From positions 1 to 64,000 of the forward strand of contig DASYZG010000119.1 of assembly GCA_035946575.1 (NCBI GenBank): 64,000 nt of DNA. Reading direction: 5' to 3'. The notes under the pieces were generated by a model, which saw only the letters and a list, made by a program, of their open reading frames with translations, was not told the origin of the DNA and made no database searches. The position numbers and the translations under genes were made by a program. Below are positions 45,127 through 54,400 of the stretch, one piece after another. How positions within the stretch are numbered: position 1 is the first letter of the stretch; every line of letters starts with the position of its first letter. Origin of the DNA: Gp13-AA77 sp035946575 (GTDB lineage Bacteria; Acidobacteriota; Terriglobia; UBA7540).

Positions 45127-48100
45127 CCCAACCGGCGCCGCGCGTTCGCTCGAAACACTGGCACATCTCGCAGCCGGTTCGGGTCATTGGGTATGTTTTC
45201 GCCGCACTTCTTCTGGCCTATTTCATTCTCGTGGTCGTGTTCAGTACCTCCTGGTTCAAGGGCCTCATGCTCGAGCGTACTCGCGCCCGGCTGGAGACCC
45301 TGACCGGTACCCGGGTCGATATCGGACGGATGCAGATAAATCCCTGGGTATTGCAGTTGACTCTCCAGAATCTGGTGATGCACGGCACCGAGACAGGGAA
45401 CGAGCGGCCCCTATTCACGGCGCGCCAACTGGTGATGCGCGCCAGCATCCGTACGATGCTGCACCGGCGGGCGCTGAGGCTGGCGCGCCTGGAGGTGGAA
45501 GGCGCAACGATTCATCTTTACACGCAGCCCGACGGCTCCACCAATTTGCCGGGTCCCGCGGCCCAGATGGGGAATCTGAAGGCGCTGGACGACCTGGTCG
45601 ATCTCGGCGTAGGACATCTGTTGCTTGTCCGGAGCACGTTCTCCTGGAACAATCTCGAGTGGCCCCTCGATCTGAACGCGCGCGGCCTCGCCGTGGTTCT
45701 CGGGATGAGGCAGGGGGCGTACGGCGGATCAATCTCCGCGGATTCGTTCCAGTTTTCGAATCCGAATCTCAGCCTGCCCGCCACAACCGTGGCCACGCGA
45801 ATAGGGCTCGGCAAGAACTCCCTCCGTTTGGAGGGCCTGGTCTGGCGCTCGCCGGCCTTTAGCGGCAGCGGAACGCTGGATCTTCACTGGCTTCCGTCCC
45901 TGGAATCGGGGTTCTCCTTCCGTCTCGAGGGACAGATTGCTTCCCTCGCGCGGGTTTTTGCCCGTGACGATGTACACCAGGGAACATTCGCTGCCGATCT
46001 ACAGGGTGCGTATCGCGACGGCGCGATCGATGCTCACGGCCACGTCGACGCGCGCCACGTCACGCCAACCCAGCTGCACCTGGAATCCGGTCCCCTGGAG
46101 CTGAGCGCCGACTACCGCGTACAGGGCAGGCGGCTCCGCCTTCCGAAGCTAACGCTCTCATTGCTCGGAGGAACCGCGAGCGGCAGCGCCGAGGCGGGGT
46201 TCGCGACGAGAACGCCCTCTTTCGAGGCGAACCTGAACCTGCAGAATTTCGACGTGGCCCGCACAGTTGCCGCGTTGCCACAAGGACGCGGTCTGCTGGG
46301 CTACCTTCCCGTAGCCAGCCGAGCGGCAGGCAGGCTCCGATTGTCGGGGCAAGGCTCAAAGGCAGAATCGCGCTACGATCTCCAACTCAGCTCCTCCGGG
46401 TATCCGGCACAAGGACGGGAGCCCGTCACGGGGGTCCTCCGTGGCACGGCGACGTTCGGTCCGCTGCCGTCGGTCAGCTTCGAGGTCGTCGACCTTCATA
46501 CGGTTCACTCGGCACTGAAGCTGCGCGGTTCTGCCGGGGGCTCGGGCATAGCCATGTCCGTACAGATGCAGACGAACGACTTCAGGGAATGGAAGAGGGC
46601 CGCCGAGTTCGTCGCCCAAAAGCCACTACCGGCAAGGCTGGAGTCGACGGCGAAATTCTCGGGGACCCTGAGCGGGTCCCTCGCTCACCCTCTGGTCACC
46701 GGGCGGTTCGAAACCGGCGAGTTCGAATACCAGACCTGGAAATGGGAGGGTTTGCAGGCCAGCATCACTGCCGGACCCGCGGAACTTCGTGTGACCTCCG
46801 GGCAGCTTCTCGGCGCCCAGAGCGCTCTCGCATTCAACTCGACGGTAACCCTTCAGAACTGGCAATCCTTCGCGGGCGCGCCTTTCGAAATCTCAGCGCA
46901 CGCCGGTAAAACTTCAATCGAAGGTCTGCGCGAGGTGTTGGGAATCGCAACACCGCTTTCAGGCGAGATCACGGGCGATCTTCACGTGCTGGAGGACCGG
47001 AACGAACTCAGCGGCAGCACTTCATTCCTCATCACGAGCGGCAGCTATTCCGGCGAGACCTTCGATTCGCTCGCCGCTGCACTGTCGGTTGATCGTGGAA
47101 CCTGGAGGATCCAGCGCTTCAATCTCGGGAAAGGCCGCGGCCAGATGACAGGCAGCGGCACCTTTGACCCCGCCTCGGGAAGAATCTCCGCGCGGGCTCA
47201 GGGAAGGAGGTTTGCGCTGGCGGATCTGCGTCAGCTCCGGAATCTTGCTCCAGCCGCCTCTCCTGGCGGTTTCGCGGGAACCCTCAGTTTCGACCTCGCG
47301 GTAAACGGCAGCCAGCAGGACTTGTCGCCCCAGGGAGAAGTGCAAATCCAAGGGCTCGAGATGGCGGGCATCGCTCTCGGCAGTCTCACCGGGCAATTGC
47401 AGACGATCGGGCGGGAACTCACGCTGCGAGGCCAGTTCCAGGGCCCGGGAGGCAAACTCGATTTCCAAGGCAATACTCGAATGGGCGGCTGGCAGGATCT
47501 GGACTGGCCTGTCACGTTGAGCGCACATTATCGAGGTTTGCGACTCGATCCCTGGATGCGCGCTCTGGGCCTCACACCCGCGCTTGGAACGGTAGACGCG
47601 ACCGGTAGCTTCGACTATTCGGGCTCGTTGGGTGGAACCGCATCCCCTCACCTGAACAGCGAAGTCGACGATGTGGAAGTCAGTTTCGCCGGGTTGCAAT
47701 GGCGAAACGCCCGCCCGTTCAACATTTCGCTTGAAAAGCAACGTCTCGAGATCACGCCCTTCACGCTGCAGGGGCCGTCCACCGAGTTCCGCTTCGAGGG
47801 TACCGCGGACCTTAAGCCGGTGCCCGCGCTCAACCTGCGGGCCGAAGGGCAGATCGACGCGCAGTTCCTGCACGTCTTCGACCCTGCGCTGCAAACCACA
47901 GGACGCTTCGGCGTGCAGGCCAGCGTGCAGGGGAGCTTCCGGCACCCGCTGCTGTATGGGTCATTGACGGTAGACCAGGTCAGCATTGGATACCCGGGTT
48001 TGCCGGTTCGTCTGGCAGGATTGAAAGGGGATGTCGAGCTGCAGGGAGACCGTTTGACCGTGCGATCTCTCCGGGCTGAGAATGGGCCCGCTTCTGTCAG

Positions 48101-49097
48101 CATCACCGGTTCGGTCACGCTCGCCGGCGCGCCACGGTATAACCTGCGGGCCGATTTCAGCCATCTGCGCATCGCCTATCCCCTCCAGTTTGTTTCCGTG
48201 GTGAGCGGAACCGGACGGCTGACGGGCAGCCCCGGAGCGGGGGTGCTCAGCGGCAACTTCACCGTCGAGCAGATGTTCGTCAGCGAGAACTTCAATGTCC
48301 TCAACTGGGCCTCGACTTTGGCAGCCCAGCAGGCGCCGACTCCCGGAACCCGCTCGCCGCTTCCGTCCGGCGTCCGCCTGGACGTGCGGGTCGCCTCCTC
48401 GCCGACGGTCAGCGTTGAGTCGCACGACCTGTCCGCAGTGGCGTCAATCGACTTGTCGCTGCGTGGGACGCTTTCCGATCCGGTGGTTTTTGGCAATGTA
48501 CACGTGCAAAGCGGGAGCGCGGTGCTCCGGCAGACGAATTACAAGTTAACCCACGGGGACATCATCCTGGCCAACCCGCTGCGCACCGAGCCCGTCCTTG
48601 ACCTCGAGGCGACGACGCGAATTCAACAGTACGATTTAGTGCTGCGCATCACAGGGCCCGCCGGCCACCCCAACATCAGCTATCGCTCTGACCCGCCACT
48701 CTCCACACCCAACATCCTGGCATTGCTGGCGTTCGGCTATTCCACGCAGGACCAGATGATGGCCAACACGGGACGATCATCATTCAGCACGCAGGGGGCA
48801 AGCGCAATCCTGTCGCAGGCCCTTTCGAGCCAGGTATCCAGCCGCGTGACGCGGCTCTTTGGGCTGAGCCGCATCAGTATCGACCCGAATCCTATCAGCA
48901 CCGGCGGCACCCAAGTGACCGTCGAAGAGCGACTCGCCCATGATTTCACAATAACTTACGTGACCACGACCGGCGGTATCGTCGAACGCATTATCCGCGT
49001 CGAGTGGGACCTGAGCGACAGTATGTCCTTGCTCGGTATTCGCGACCAGAACGGCGTTTACGGTTTTGAGCTGGACTTTCGCAAACGCTTCAAATAG
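45123..49097 (+). CDS. TamB-like (AsmA/DUF490) translocation and assembly protein
   Basis: A 1324-aa protein with an N-terminal membrane anchor (VIGYVFAALLLAYFILVVVFSTS). A very long beta-rich stretch of AsmA/TamB repeats covers most of the protein (LHLESGPLELSADYRVQGRRL, VKGSLSHPL-type motifs such as GSFRHPLLYGSLTV). The C-terminal TamB/DUF490 domain has ISYRSDPPLSTPNILALLAFG and GLSRISIDPNPISTGGTQVTVEERLAHDFTITYVT. TamB spans the periplasm and works with an Omp85 partner in lipid transport or autotransporter assembly. It starts 4 bases inside the surA-like stop (ATGA) and ends the operon. Confidence 0.93.
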   Translation: MTQPAPRVRSKHWHISQPVRVIGYVFAALLLAYFILVVVFSTSWFKGLMLERTRARLETLTGTRVDIGRMQINPWVLQLTLQNLVMHGTETGNERPLFTARQLVMRASIRTMLHRRALRLARLEVEGATIHLYTQPDGSTNLPGPAAQMGNLKALDDLVDLGVGHLLLVRSTFSWNNLEWPLDLNARGLAVVLGMRQGAYGGSISADSFQFSNPNLSLPATTVATRIGLGKNSLRLEGLVWRSPAFSGSGTLDLHWLPSLESGFSFRLEGQIASLARVFARDDVHQGTFAADLQGAYRDGAIDAHGHVDARHVTPTQLHLESGPLELSADYRVQGRRLRLPKLTLSLLGGTASGSAEAGFATRTPSFEANLNLQNFDVARTVAALPQGRGLLGYLPVASRAAGRLRLSGQGSKAESRYDLQLSSSGYPAQGREPVTGVLRGTATFGPLPSVSFEVVDLHTVHSALKLRGSAGGSGIAMSVQMQTNDFREWKRAAEFVAQKPLPARLESTAKFSGTLSGSLAHPLVTGRFETGEFEYQTWKWEGLQASITAGPAELRVTSGQLLGAQSALAFNSTVTLQNWQSFAGAPFEISAHAGKTSIEGLREVLGIATPLSGEITGDLHVLEDRNELSGSTSFLITSGSYSGETFDSLAAALSVDRGTWRIQRFNLGKGRGQMTGSGTFDPASGRISARAQGRRFALADLRQLRNLAPAASPGGFAGTLSFDLAVNGSQQDLSPQGEVQIQGLEMAGIALGSLTGQLQTIGRELTLRGQFQGPGGKLDFQGNTRMGGWQDLDWPVTLSAHYRGLRLDPWMRALGLTPALGTVDATGSFDYSGSLGGTASPHLNSEVDDVEVSFAGLQWRNARPFNISLEKQRLEITPFTLQGPSTEFRFEGTADLKPVPALNLRAEGQIDAQFLHVFDPALQTTGRFGVQASVQGSFRHPLLYGSLTVDQVSIGYPGLPVRLAGLKGDVELQGDRLTVRSLRAENGPASVSITGSVTLAGAPRYNLRADFSHLRIAYPLQFVSVVSGTGRLTGSPGAGVLSGNFTVEQMFVSENFNVLNWASTLAAQQAPTPGTRSPLPSGVRLDVRVASSPTVSVESHDLSAVASIDLSLRGTLSDPVVFGNVHVQSGSAVLRQTNYKLTHGDIILANPLRTEPVLDLEATTRIQQYDLVLRITGPAGHPNISYRSDPPLSTPNILALLAFGYSTQDQMMANTGRSSFSTQGASAILSQALSSQVSSRVTRLFGLSRISIDPNPISTGGTQVTVEERLAHDFTITYVTTTGGIVERIIRVEWDLSDSMSLLGIRDQNGVYGFELDFRKRFK

Positions 49098-49266
49098 TGG
49101 ACATTTCGATTGCAGGGTGAAGAAATTACGCAGGCTCCCACCTGAGTGATCCCTCGCTCGGCCGCAAACCCTGTAAGCACAATCGTATGAGAGATCTACA
49201 CTTTGGAATCTGTTTTGCTCAAGACACCATGTAAGGAGGGGGAATCCGGCATCGAAGGGGTGTTCG

Positions 49267-49443
49267 ATGAAGGCCTATTTGGTCATGATCCTGGTAGTCT
49301 TGGTACCAGCGGCAGCGGCTGCATTCTATTCCGTCGGCCTCTCGGACTTGCTGGCAACGGCTGCCAACGTGTTCTTCCGCATCGCTCCGGTGGCCCTGGC
49401 GATAGGTGCGGTGATTGGGCTTCTTTCGCACCGTCGAGCTTGA
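49267..49443 (+). CDS. Small 58-aa two-helix membrane protein
   Basis: Reading frame MKAYLVMILVVLVPAAAAAF...LATAANVFFRIAPVALAIGAVIGLLSHRRA, 58 residues with two predicted helices and a basic end (HRRA). A purine-rich AAGGGG lies about 8 bases before ATG 49267. It lies 126 bases upstream of the ABC exporter and the beta-glucan genes on the same strand. No family recognised; a leader or accessory peptide of that operon is possible. Confidence 0.6.
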   Translation: MKAYLVMILVVLVPAAAAAFYSVGLSDLLATAANVFFRIAPVALAIGAVIGLLSHRRA

Positions 49444-49569
49444 ATGCCCCCGATCGCCTGCGCTTTCAGTCAGGACGCGACTTCTGATCCCCCTCAACTT
49501 CATCTTTTGACGCAGTCCGGGTGCACCGAGAATCTGCATCCCGGGAACTAGGAGGGGTGGTCGAAATCT

Positions 49570-51402
49570 GTGGATATGAGCACGAATTCGCCAGCAGAAG
49601 CCGAATGGGGCACGTGGAGCCACCGTCTCAACTCCTTGAGGAATGTGCCCCCTGTCCTGCGCATGGTGTGGGACTCCGGGCGGGCCGTCGTCATGGGAGG
49701 CCTGGGGCTCCGTGTCGTTATCGCCCTGATTCCATTGGGGCTGCTGGCAGTCACGCGCCTCATCATCAACGCGGTCGTTGCGCACACGCACCATCAGCCT
49801 CTGATTCACGGGTTTTGGTGGCTCGTCGGCCTCGAGTTCGGTCTGGCTGCAGTAGCCGGCCTGTTGGGCCGTGGCACCGACTATTGCGACACTCTCCTCG
49901 CGGATCGCTTCACCTTGCACATCAGCATCCGCATCATGCAGCACGCGTCCCGCCTGGATCTTGCCTCGTACGAGGATCCGATCTTCTACGACAAACTCGA
50001 GCGAGCGCGGGTGCAGGCAACGGACCGCCTGAGCATGATACAGGCCATGGGCCGAGTGGTGCAGCAGGCCATCACGACCGTCAGTCTGGCAGCGGGGGTC
50101 TTCGTTTACTCTCCCTGGCTGCTGGGGATTCTGGTGTTGTGCGTCGTGCCGGCGTTCCTGGGCGAGAGCCATTTCGCGTTTCTTGGGTACTCACTTGCGC
50201 ATGAACAGACGCCAAGGAAGCGCCAACTGGACTATCTGCGCGTTCTCGGCGCAAGCAAGGAGAGCGCCAAAGAACTGAAGCTCTTCGGGTTGGCTCCATT
50301 CCTCAGTTCGGAGTTCACCCGAATCTCGCAAGGGATTTACCATGAGAACGTCGCGCTGGCCGGCCGGCGGCTTCGGGCAGGGGCTGCCCTTTCGTTGCTC
50401 AGCACGATTGGCTATTACGGAACGTACGCCTGGGTGGTCTATGAGACCGTCCAAGGCATATTGACAGTAGGCGATCTGACCTTCCTGGCCGGAGCAATTG
50501 CCGGCGCCAGTACCAACATCCAGATGCTGTTTTCGAGCTTCACCAGCATCGCGGACCAGGCTCTGTTTCTGACCGATCTGGTCGATTTCTTCGCTGTCGA
50601 ACCGACGGTTCGGACGAAACCAAACGCCCGCCCGGCGCCACAGCCGATCCGAAGCGGCTTCGAGTTTCGCAATGTTTCGTTCACATACCCCGGTACCAGG
50701 CGCCTGGTGCTCGATCACCTGAACTTTCGCCTGAGTCCCGGCGAGAGAATCGCCCTGATCGGCGAAAACGGCCAGGGGAAGACGACCATCGTGAAGCTTC
50801 TGACGCGGCTTTACGATCCCACAGAGGGGCGGATTCTGCTTGACGGTGTCGATCTTCGTGAATACGACCTCGAGGATCTCTGCCGACAGATCGCGGTGAT
50901 TTTCCAGGACTTCATGCGCTATGACCTGACCGCCGCCGAGAACATCGCTGTCGGACAGATTCTGAACAAGGGGAACCGCTCCCGGATTGAGGAGGCGGCC
51001 CGCAAGAGCATGGCGCATAACGTGGTCGCGCGGCTTCCGGCCGGGTACGAGCAGGTGCTTGGACGGCGCTTCGAGGGCGGAGTCGACCTCTCGGGGGGAG
51101 AATGGCAGAAGCTGGCCTTGGCCCGCGCCTACTTGCGTGACGCCCAAGTGCTGATCCTTGACGAGCCGACGGCATCGCTCGATGCGCGCTCAGAACACGA
51201 AGTCTTCGAGAGGTTTGCTGAGCTGACTGAAGGGAAGTTGGCTCTGCTGATCTCTCATCGCTTCTCGACAACCCGCATGGCGGATCGTATTCTCGTTCTC
51301 GAAAATGGGCGCATTGCCGAAGAGGGTAGCCACGCGGAGCTGATGGCCAACGCCGGGCGCTACTCGGAGATGTTTGAACTGCAAGCGGCAAGCTACCGCT
51401 AA
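49570..51402 (+). CDS. ABC exporter, probable glucan exporter
   Basis: A 610-aa full half-exporter: membrane domain (about 45-340) with extended cytoplasmic loops (SKESAKELKLFGLAPFLSSEFTRI), then an ATPase with Walker A GENGQGKTT, Q-loop VIFQDFMRYDLTAAENI, signature LSGGEWQKLALARAY and a full Walker B LILDEPTASLD. All catalytic residues are present, so a homodimer is likely. It lies 8 bases upstream of the cyclic glucan synthase homologue, the same arrangement in function (not sequence) as the synthase and its exporter ChvA/NdvA in rhizobia, so glucan export is the favoured role. Start GTG 49570 is preferred over ATG 49576 because AGGAGGGG lies nearer to it. Confidence 0.85.
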   Translation: MDMSTNSPAEAEWGTWSHRLNSLRNVPPVLRMVWDSGRAVVMGGLGLRVVIALIPLGLLAVTRLIINAVVAHTHHQPLIHGFWWLVGLEFGLAAVAGLLGRGTDYCDTLLADRFTLHISIRIMQHASRLDLASYEDPIFYDKLERARVQATDRLSMIQAMGRVVQQAITTVSLAAGVFVYSPWLLGILVLCVVPAFLGESHFAFLGYSLAHEQTPRKRQLDYLRVLGASKESAKELKLFGLAPFLSSEFTRISQGIYHENVALAGRRLRAGAALSLLSTIGYYGTYAWVVYETVQGILTVGDLTFLAGAIAGASTNIQMLFSSFTSIADQALFLTDLVDFFAVEPTVRTKPNARPAPQPIRSGFEFRNVSFTYPGTRRLVLDHLNFRLSPGERIALIGENGQGKTTIVKLLTRLYDPTEGRILLDGVDLREYDLEDLCRQIAVIFQDFMRYDLTAAENIAVGQILNKGNRSRIEEAARKSMAHNVVARLPAGYEQVLGRRFEGGVDLSGGEWQKLALARAYLRDAQVLILDEPTASLDARSEHEVFERFAELTEGKLALLISHRFSTTRMADRILVLENGRIAEEGSHAELMANAGRYSEMFELQAASYR

Positions 51403-51410
51403 AGGGCGAG

Positions 51411-54400
51411 ATGTCCGATCCCGTGGTCTCCCAGGCCGACTTCCAACCCCCTCAGGTTCCCCCTTCGGTGCGCCTGGAAGAAGAGTACCAACCCTCCAGT
51501 CAGCCTGCGATCGATTCCGAAACTCTTCGCGGTGCGGCGATCCGCGAGGCAAGCCATTGGGAAGCGGCCCCTCCACACAAGCACTGCCGCACGCTGGACG
51601 CAGCGCTACGACAGGCGGCCGTGACTGTCGAGTCCACCATCTCCAGCCTGCAAGGAAGGCCGCCGGACGCCGCGAATATTTCCGATGAAGCGCGCTGGCT
51701 CCTGCAGAACCACAGGCTGCTGCGTTCAGCGCTTGCCGGGGCGCGGAACACGCTGGAAACAAGTGCGGAGTTACCTCAAGTGAGGCGCGAAGACACGCGA
51801 GACTCCGTGCCGCGCGTCTATGCAGCGGCTGCCGGGTTCCTGCACGCCGTAAACTACGCCTTCAACTCGAGGGCTTTCAGCCTTTACATTTCCGGCATTC
51901 AGGAGCACGGTGCATTCACAACCAAAGAATTATGGGCGCTCCAGTCCATGGTGATGCTGGCACTGGTGGAGAAAGTCGCAACCGCGGCTCAAACGATGGT
52001 GAAAACGGCTCCTGTCCCGGGCCCCTCGCGTCGCGCCGCGGGCGAATCAGACACTTCCATGGCAGTCCTGATCGCGAGCTTGCGAGCCGTGGCGGAGACG
52101 CTCTCGGAGCAGTCCATCGAGGAGATGAGTCTGATCGAGCGCGTCCTCGGAGAGGACCCGGCAGAGGCTTACCGCCGCATGGAAAGAGCGAGCCGCAACC
52201 AGTATCGCTCGATCATCAGCGAGCTTGCGCAGCACTCGCCGTGTTCGGAGTTGGACGTCGCCAGGGCGGCGATTGGGCTCTCCGCCCTGGCGAAAACGGA
52301 GTGGAACACTGAGCCCCGCCGCGCAGAACGGCGCAGCCACGTCGGTTACTACCTTCTGGACGATCGAGGCCGGGCAGTTCTCGAGCACCAGATCGGCTAC
52401 AGGCCTCCTCTACTCGGACAAGTGCGTGATGCGGTGCGCCGCAAGCCCGACGCTTTCTATCTGCTGGGTCTCGAACTCGTGACCTTTGCCATCATGGCCT
52501 TCGTTCTGAACGGGCTCCGGGCCGAGGTTCCGCTCATCTGGGCGTTACTGCTGCTCCTGGTTCCGGCAACCGAGTCCGCGATCGGCGCCATGAACCAACT
52601 CGTGGCCTTCCTGCTGCCGCCTCGTCCCTTGCCTAAACTCGATTTCTCAGACGGGGTTCCAAGCGAATTCACAACCATGGTCGCGGTTCCCACGCTGCTG
52701 ACCAGCGATACGCAGGTGACACAGATCGTGCGCGATCTCGAATTGCGATACCTCGGCAATCGGGACCCTAATCTTCATTTCGCTCTCCTCACTGACTTTC
52801 CCGATTCACCGCAGCCTCCCGGCAAGCGCGGCACCCTGGTTGAGCTCTGTTCGAAACTGATTGATGACCTGAATGAAAAATACCGGACGCAGGGCGGTGG
52901 CCGGTTCTACCTCTTCCATCGTGACCTGGTCTACAACCCCGCTGAAAGCACCTGGATGGGTTGGGAACGGAAGCGCGGCAAGCTGCTGGACTTCAACAAT
53001 CTGCTGCGAGGCAAGTTTGACAGCTTTCCGGTGAAGGTTGGCGAACTCTCCGTGCTGCCCTCGGTGCGATACGTCATCACGCTCGATGCGGACACCCAAT
53101 TGCCGAGAGATTCTGCCCGGCGGCTGGTCGGCACGCTCGCCCACCCCCTTAACCGGGCCGTGATCGATCCTTCCACCAACACCGTGGTTGAGGGATACGG
53201 CATCCTGCAGCCGCGGATCGGGATCAGCGTCCGGTCGGCCAATCGCTCGCGCCTCGCCAGCGTTTATTCGGGTCAGGCCGGTTTCGACAGCTACACGCGG
53301 GCGGTTTCCGACGTCTACCAGGACCTCACAGACGAGGGCAGTTTCACCGGCAAGGGTATCTACGAAGTCGACGTCTTTCAGCGCGTCCTTTCGGACCGGT
53401 TCCCCTTGAACACCATTCTCAGCCATGACCTTATCGAGGGGGCATACGCCCGGGCCGGCCTGGTGTCTGACGTCGAACTCGTCGATGACTACCCCTCCCA
53501 CTTCAGCGCCTACAGCCGCCGAAAACATCGTTGGGTACGGGGCGACTGGCAGATCATGCGCTGGTTGCTCCCCCGCGTACCTGACCACTCCGGGCACCTT
53601 GTCAAGAATCCGACCAGCGTTATTTCAAAATGGAAGATCCTCGACAATCTGCGGCGCAGTCTGGTGGAGCCGGCGACTTTTGTATTGCTGCTGGCCGGAT
53701 GGTTTTTCCTGACCGGAGGGCCCGCCCGCTGGACCCTGGCGGTCCTGGCCCTTTTGCTCATTCCCGCCTACCTGCGGCTCATGCTCGCTCTCGTGAATCT
53801 GCCTCGGGCCGCGTATCTGCCGGGATTTCTCAGCGATACTGCCGAAGCTTTCGTGACGGACCAGGTGAATGTGTTCCTGTTGCTTGCATTCCTGGCTCAC
53901 CAGGTCCTGGTTACGCTTGACGCCATCGTGAGAACGGTCGTGCGGCTGACGATCACCCGCCGGAGACTCCTCGAATGGGAAACAGCGGCAGAGGCCGAGG
54001 CCGGGACCGATCGACGCACCCCGGTGGACCTTTACCTCGAGATGACACCCCTGGTCTCGACGGTCATCGCTTCGCTCCTGATCGTGACTCGTCCAGCCGC
54101 GCTGCCGATGGCCGCGCCCATTCTGGTGGTCTGGGCGTCCGCGGGTCTCCTGTCCCGGTGGCTCAACCGGCCGCTGCGGCCAGGCACCAGTGAAATCACC
54201 CACGACGACGAAGAGCTTCTGCGCAACACCGCGCTCCGAACCTGGCGATTCTTCCGATCGTTCAGCAGTGAGAAGAACCACTGGCTGATACCCGACACGG
54301 TTCAGGACGACCCTCGCATCGTGATCGAGCACATTTCGCCCACCAATCTGGGCCTGCTATTGAATGCGCGCATCGCCGCTTACGAGTTCGGCTACATCGG

